Positions 58,104 through 64,000 of a stretch of 64,000 nucleotides of DNA are shown here, in pieces (the stretch's first letter is position 1; every line of letters begins with the position of its first letter). A program made the position numbers and the translations under genes. This DNA comes from Listeria swaminathanii (GTDB lineage: Bacteria > Bacillota > Bacilli > Lactobacillales > Listeriaceae). The notes below the pieces were generated by a model, which did no database searches, was not told the origin of the DNA, and was given only the letters and a program-made list of their open reading frames with translations. The stretch covers positions 1-64,000 of the forward strand of contig NZ_JAATOD010000002.1 in NCBI RefSeq assembly GCF_014229645.1. Reading direction: 5' to 3'.

Positions 58104-61100
58104 TTATACACGTGCTTTCGGTTGTTTTACTTCACTGGCATTCATTGACTCTAGTTCAAAAGAGCGCGATTCAAGTACTCGTAAAATAGCTTCTGCTGTA
58201 TCCAGTGATGTACAAACTGGAATGCCATTTTCGACGGATTCACGACGGATTTGGAAGCCGTCACGTTCTGGGCGTTTACCAGTCGTTAATGTGTTCACTA
58301 CGAGCGTTACTTGACCGTTTCGGATGTAATCAATTAGCGTTCCTTGATTTTCACCGATTTTTTTCACTTGCGAAACTGGAATTCCGGCTTCTTCTAGTGT
58401 GCTTGCTGTTCCTTTTGTCGCCATGATAGTGAAGCCAATGCGGTTAAATCTTTTAGCAAGTTCTACTGCTTCTTCTTTATCGCGGTCAGCTACTGTTAGA
58501 AGTACTGTTCCGTAATCATGCATCGTTGTTCCGCTCGCTACAAAACCTTTGTACAGTGCTTTTTCAAGCGTTACATCTTTCCCCATTACTTCTCCAGTTG
58601 ATTTCATTTCAGGTCCAAGCGATGTATCGACACTACGCAATTTCGCGAAAGAGAACACCGGCACTTTGACAAAAATTTCTTGTTTTTCTGGCGCAAGTCC
58701 TGGCGTATAACCAAGGTCAATCAAGTTCTCGCCTAAGATAACTCGTGTTGCTACATTCGCCATCGGAATTTCCGTAATTTTACTTAAAAATGGCGCTGTC
58801 CGGCTTGAGCGCGGATTTACTTCGATAACGAAAACATCTTCGCCATCCACAACATATTGGATGTTCAACATACCGATAATATTTAAGCCAGTTGCCAGTC
58901 TTGTCGTATAATCGACAATCGTATTTTTCACCTGTTCGCTTAAACGTTGAGCTGGGTAAACTGCAATCGAGTCACCAGAATGGACACCGGCACGTTCGAT
59001 ATGTTCCATGATTCCCGGGATTAAGACGTTTTCGCCGTCGCTAATTGCGTCCACTTCTACTTCTTGCCCGCTCACATAACGGTCTACTAAAACTGGGTGC
59101 TTCGGATTTACTTTTACCGCGTTAGTCATATAATGTTTTAACGCTTCTTCTGATTCAACAATTTCCATCGCCCGGCCGCCAAGCACGTAGGATGGACGTA
59201 CGAGGACAGGATAGCCAATGCCAGTCGCTACCTTGATTGCTTCCTCTACCGAAGTGGCCGTTTTCCCAGCTGGTTGCGGGATTTGTAAGATTTCTAATGC
59301 TTTTTCAAAGGCATCACGGTTTTCCGCGCGGTCGGTATCTTCTAAGCTTGTTCCAAGGATTTTCACGCCGCGTTTTGCTAAACCGTCTGCTAAGTTAATT
59401 GCCGTTTGACCGCCGAATTGTACGACAACCCCTAGTGGCTGCTCGATTTCAATAACATGCATCACATCTTCTAACGTCAAAGGTTCAAAGTATAATTTGT
59501 CCGAGATACTAAAGTCAGTCGAAACTGTTTCTGGATTATTATTGATGATAATTGCTTCGTACCCCGCTTGCTGAATTGCCCAAACCGAGTGCACTGTCGC
59601 ATAGTCGAATTCCACCCCTTGGCCAATCCGAATCGGACCAGATCCAAGCACAATCACGCTTTCTTTCGCTGATCTTGTCGATTCATTTTCGTCTTCATAG
59701 GTGCTGTAAAAATATGGCGTTGTCGATTCGAATTCAGCTGCACAAGTATCAACCATTTTGTAAACTGGGAAAAGATTTTGTGCTTTTCGTAAGTCGTAAA
59801 TGGCTTGTTCGTCGATATTCCAGCATGTTGCAAGGAAAGCGTCAGAAAAACCAGCCCGTTTCGCCTCTACTAAAATGTCTTTGTTTTGCGGGTTTTCTTT
59901 AACACGATTTTCAAGTTCGATTGTTTTGCTTAATTTATATAAGAAGAATAAATCTATTTTTGTTTTCTCGTGGAGTTGTTCGATTGTTTGGCCGCGGCGT
60001 AGGGCTGCTGCTAGGAAGAATAAGCGATCATCTTCTGGGAAACAAATTTTGCGTTCTAATGTTTCTTCATCGGCATTTTCGGCTTCTTCTAATAATAAAT
60101 GATCCGCGCCGATTTCGAGTGAGCGTACTGCTTTTAAAAGGGCCTCTTCCCAAGAACGACCGATTGCCATGACTTCTCCAGTTGCTTTCATTTGCGTTCC
60201 AAGACGGCGATCTGCTTGTTCAAATTTGTCGAAAGCAAAGCGTGGAATTTTCGCAACTACATAATCTAGTGTTGGTTCAAAATGAGCGAAAGTTGTTCCT
60301 GTTACTGGGTTCCTGACTTCATCTAGTGTTAAGCCAACCGCGATTTTCGCTGCTAGTTTGGCAATCGGATAGCCCGTTGCTTTGGAAGCTAGCGCGGAAG
60401 AACGGCTCACACGTGGGTTTACTTCGATAACGTAGTAGTTATAACTATCCGGATCAAGTGCCAGCTGAACGTTACAACCACCTTCTATTTCTAGCGCGCG
60501 GATAATTTTCAACGATACATCGCGTAACAGTTGGTATTCGCGGTCGGATAGCGTTTGGCTCGGTGCAACAACAATCGAATCCCCTGTATGTATGCCAACT
60601 GGGTCAATATTTTCCATGTTACAAACAACCATCGCGTTATTATTCGCATCACGCATTACTTCATATTCGACTTCTTTAAAACCAGCAATACTTTTTTCTA
60701 GCAAACATTGCGTTACTGGACTTAGTTTTAAACCACTCGTTACGGTTTCAATCAATTCTTGTTCATTGTGGCAAATCCCGCCACCAGAGCCACCAAGCGT
60801 ATAAGCCGGGCGGACGATAACTGGATAGCCGATGCGTTCAACAAAAGTATAAGCTTCATCCAAGTTATGGATAATATCACTATCTGGCACCGGTTCGCCA
60901 AGTTCATTCATCAAGTCGCGGAAAGCTTCGCGGTCTTCCGCTTTTTTAATCGCCGTTAAATCCGTTCCAAGTACTTCTACATTACACTCATCCAAGATTC
61001 CCGCCGCAGAAAGTTCCATCGCCATATTCAACCCCGTCTGTCCCCCAAGCGTTGGTAAAATGGCATCCGGGCGCTCTTTACGAATGATGCGCGATACAAA

Positions 61101-61316
61101 ATCAAGTGTAATTGGCTCAATGTAAACTTTATCAGCCATTTCTGCATCGGTCATAATCGTCGCTGGGTTCGAGTTTACTAACACCACTCGGTAACCTTCT
61201 TCTTTTAAACTCAAGCAGGCTTGCGTTCCAGCATAATCAAACTCCGCTGCTTGTCCAATAACAATCGGACCTGAGCCGATTACAAGAATTGTTTTTATAT
61301 CGTCGCGTTTAGGCAT
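58104..61316 (-). CDS. carB: Carbamoyl-phosphate synthase, large subunit
   Basis: The 1070-aa protein consists of two homologous ATP-grasp halves ([24 protein letters not shown] and [23 protein letters not shown]) and a C-terminal MGS allosteric domain. The start at 61316 overlaps carA by 8 nt and has GAGGAGG 9 nt upstream; the longer frame lies inside carA and is rejected. Confidence 0.97.
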   Translation of the reverse strand: MPKRDDIKTILVIGSGPIVIGQAAEFDYAGTQACLSLKEEGYRVVLVNSNPATIMTDAEMADKVYIEPITLDFVSRIIRKERPDAILPTLGGQTGLNMAMELSAAGILDECNVEVLGTDLTAIKKAEDREAFRDLMNELGEPVPDSDIIHNLDEAYTFVERIGYPVIVRPAYTLGGSGGGICHNEQELIETVTSGLKLSPVTQCLLEKSIAGFKEVEYEVMRDANNNAMVVCNMENIDPVGIHTGDSIVVAPSQTLSDREYQLLRDVSLKIIRALEIEGGCNVQLALDPDSYNYYVIEVNPRVSRSSALASKATGYPIAKLAAKIAVGLTLDEVRNPVTGTTFAHFEPTLDYVVAKIPRFAFDKFEQADRRLGTQMKATGEVMAIGRSWEEALLKAVRSLEIGADHLLLEEAENADEETLERKICFPEDDRLFFLAAALRRGQTIEQLHEKTKIDLFFLYKLSKTIELENRVKENPQNKDILVEAKRAGFSDAFLATCWNIDEQAIYDLRKAQNLFPVYKMVDTCAAEFESTTPYFYSTYEDENESTRSAKESVIVLGSGPIRIGQGVEFDYATVHSVWAIQQAGYEAIIINNNPETVSTDFSISDKLYFEPLTLEDVMHVIEIEQPLGVVVQFGGQTAINLADGLAKRGVKILGTSLEDTDRAENRDAFEKALEILQIPQPAGKTATSVEEAIKVATGIGYPVLVRPSYVLGGRAMEIVESEEALKHYMTNAVKVNPKHPVLVDRYVSGQEVEVDAISDGENVLIPGIMEHIERAGVHSGDSIAVYPAQRLSEQVKNTIVDYTTRLATGLNIIGMLNIQYVVDGEDVFVIEVNPRSSRTAPFLSKITEIPMANVATRVILGENLIDLGYTPGLAPEKQEIFVKVPVFSFAKLRSVDTSLGPEMKSTGEVMGKDVTLEKALYKGFVASGTTMHDYGTVLLTVADRDKEEAVELAKRFNRIGFTIMATKGTASTLEEAGIPVSQVKKIGENQGTLIDYIRNGQVTLVVNTLTTGKRPERDGFQIRRESVENGIPVCTSLDTAEAILRVLESRSFELESMNASEVKQPKARV

Positions 61317-62396
61317 GTAATTCATCCTCCTCTTTCCCATTCATCATTTCCATAAACTCATCAAATAAATAGTTCACGTCGCTTGGTCCCGGGTTTGCTT
61401 CTGGATGATATTGTACTGTGTATGCTAGAAACTCTTTATGCGCCAGACCTTCCACCGTTTCATCATTTAATTCAATATGTGTTACTTTTAAATCTGTTCC
61501 AATAAGCGATTCTTTTTCTACCGCGTAGCCATGGTTTTGCGCCGTAAAGTCAACGCGTCCCGTAGCTAGTTCTTTCACTGGATGATTCGCGCCACGATGA
61601 CCGAATTTCAGTTTGAACGTATCCGCCCCATTTGCCAGTGCAAACAGTTGGTGACCTAAGCAAATTCCGAATAGTGGCAGTTTGCCTTGAATACCGCGAA
61701 TCATTTCTAACGCCTCTGGAACGTCTTTCGGATTCCCAGGTCCATTTGATAACATCACGCCGTCCGGATGCATCGCTAGAATTTCTTCTGCTGTTGTATT
61801 GTAAGGAACGACCGTCACATAGCAATTACGTTTATTCAGTTCCCGCAAAATCGAGCTTTTCACGCCGTAATCCACTAGCACTACCCGTTTGCCATCGCCC
61901 GGGCTTGCAAATGCTTTAGCCGAGGAAACTTCATGTACTTGATCGACTGGCAAGCGAACCGAACGCAAGTGATGCAGTAGTTCTTCTTTATCTGCCGTTT
62001 CTGCTGCCAAAATCCCTTTTAATGTACCTTCTTTACGGATTAATTTCGTTAATTTTCGTGTATCGATTCCCGCGATTCCCGGGATGCCTTTTTCTTTTAA
62101 AAATTCATTTAGTGTAATTTGGTTGCGCCAGTTGGACGGGAATTCTGCGACTTCACGCACCACAACCCCTTTAACAGCAGGATTTATCGATTCAAAATCG
62201 TCGCGGTTCACGCCGTAATTTCCAACAAGTGGATACGTAAAAGTGATAATTTGGCCGTAGTAGGAAGGGTCTGTAATCGTTTCTTGGTAGCCCGTCATTC
62301 CCGTATTGAATACTACTTCGCCAATAGTTTCCTTTTCACTACCAATCGCATCACCGATAAAATAATTGCCATCTTCTAGCATTAAAATTCGCTTTG

Positions 62397-62400
<4 letters not shown>
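61309..62400 (-). CDS. carA: Carbamoyl-phosphate synthase, small subunit
   Basis: The glutaminase subunit. The 363-aa protein has [14 protein letters not shown] (nucleophile Cys), [10 protein letters not shown] and [13 protein letters not shown]. Together with CarB it makes carbamoyl phosphate for pyrimidines and arginine. ATGA overlap with pyrC. Confidence 0.97.

Positions 62401-64000
<1,600 letters not shown>

Overview
The window looks like a chromosomal segment of a low-GC Gram-positive of the genus Listeria (sensu stricto group). The evidence is a Listeria-like 16S rRNA 5' part, A/T-rich Firmicute promoters and ribosome binding sites, and a gene order that, from memory, follows L. monocytogenes EGD-e from about lmo1777 to lmo1838. 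In L. monocytogenes the internalin gene inlC lies between infC and rplS. Here that interval has no internalin and holds other accessory genes, so the strain is probably L. innocua, L. seeligeri, L. welshimeri or a relative, or an atypical isolate. Species cannot be settled from the window.

Layout. 1-1.3 kb: 5' two thirds of a 16S rRNA gene on the minus strand, with its leader and promoter. 1.4-5.9 kb: HD hydrolase, ABC ATPase, PH-like protein, peptidase T, DUF1697 protein and exonuclease ExoA. 5.9-7.3 kb: infC-rpmI-rplT operon behind an L20-type attenuating leader. 7.4-10.5 kb: accessory slot (Ltp-repeat membrane protein, flavodoxin-fold reductase with divergent HxlR regulator, VanZ protein and a previously uncalled 53-aa membrane protein). 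10.5-16.4 kb: the conserved rpsP-khpA-ylqD-rimM-trmD-rplS neighbourhood, interrupted by an oppositely oriented MerR/reductase/metallo-hydrolase cassette. 16.4-22.1 kb: surface/accessory genes, namely a 552-aa unknown protein, a large LPXTG protein with about 196 Asp-Ala dipeptides, and a tyrosine-phosphatase lipoprotein. 22.2-33.2 kb: SRP and cell-cycle genes (ylxM-ffh, smc-ftsY, rnc) and the FapR-controlled fatty-acid/phospholipid operon. 33.3-39.1 kb: yloU-fakA-sdaAB-sdaAA-recG. 39.4-55.1 kb: rpmB, then coaBC-priA-fmt-rsmB-stp-prkC-rsgA-rpe-thiN, yicC-gmk-rpoZ, fbpA and a short-chain dehydrogenase. 55.1-64 kb: the pyrimidine operon pyrB(partial)-pyrC-carA-carB-pyrK-pyrD-pyrF-pyrE.

Most of the window is dense housekeeping sequence read on the minus strand, in tight operons with overlapping stop/start codons and many shared bidirectional terminators. 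The less ordinary signals are regulatory or accessory: the inlC-less slot, two HxlR-type operators exactly 30 bp apart, a 19-bp RNA stem just upstream of the RNase III gene, a stabiliser-like Shine-Dalgarno far upstream of the Asp-Ala adhesin, the higher-order structure of that adhesin's repeat, and several hairpins between operon genes. No CRISPR array, prophage, insertion sequence or tRNA was seen, and I found no convincing wholly new multi-gene system. Comparisons with named reference loci are from memory; no searches or folding were run.
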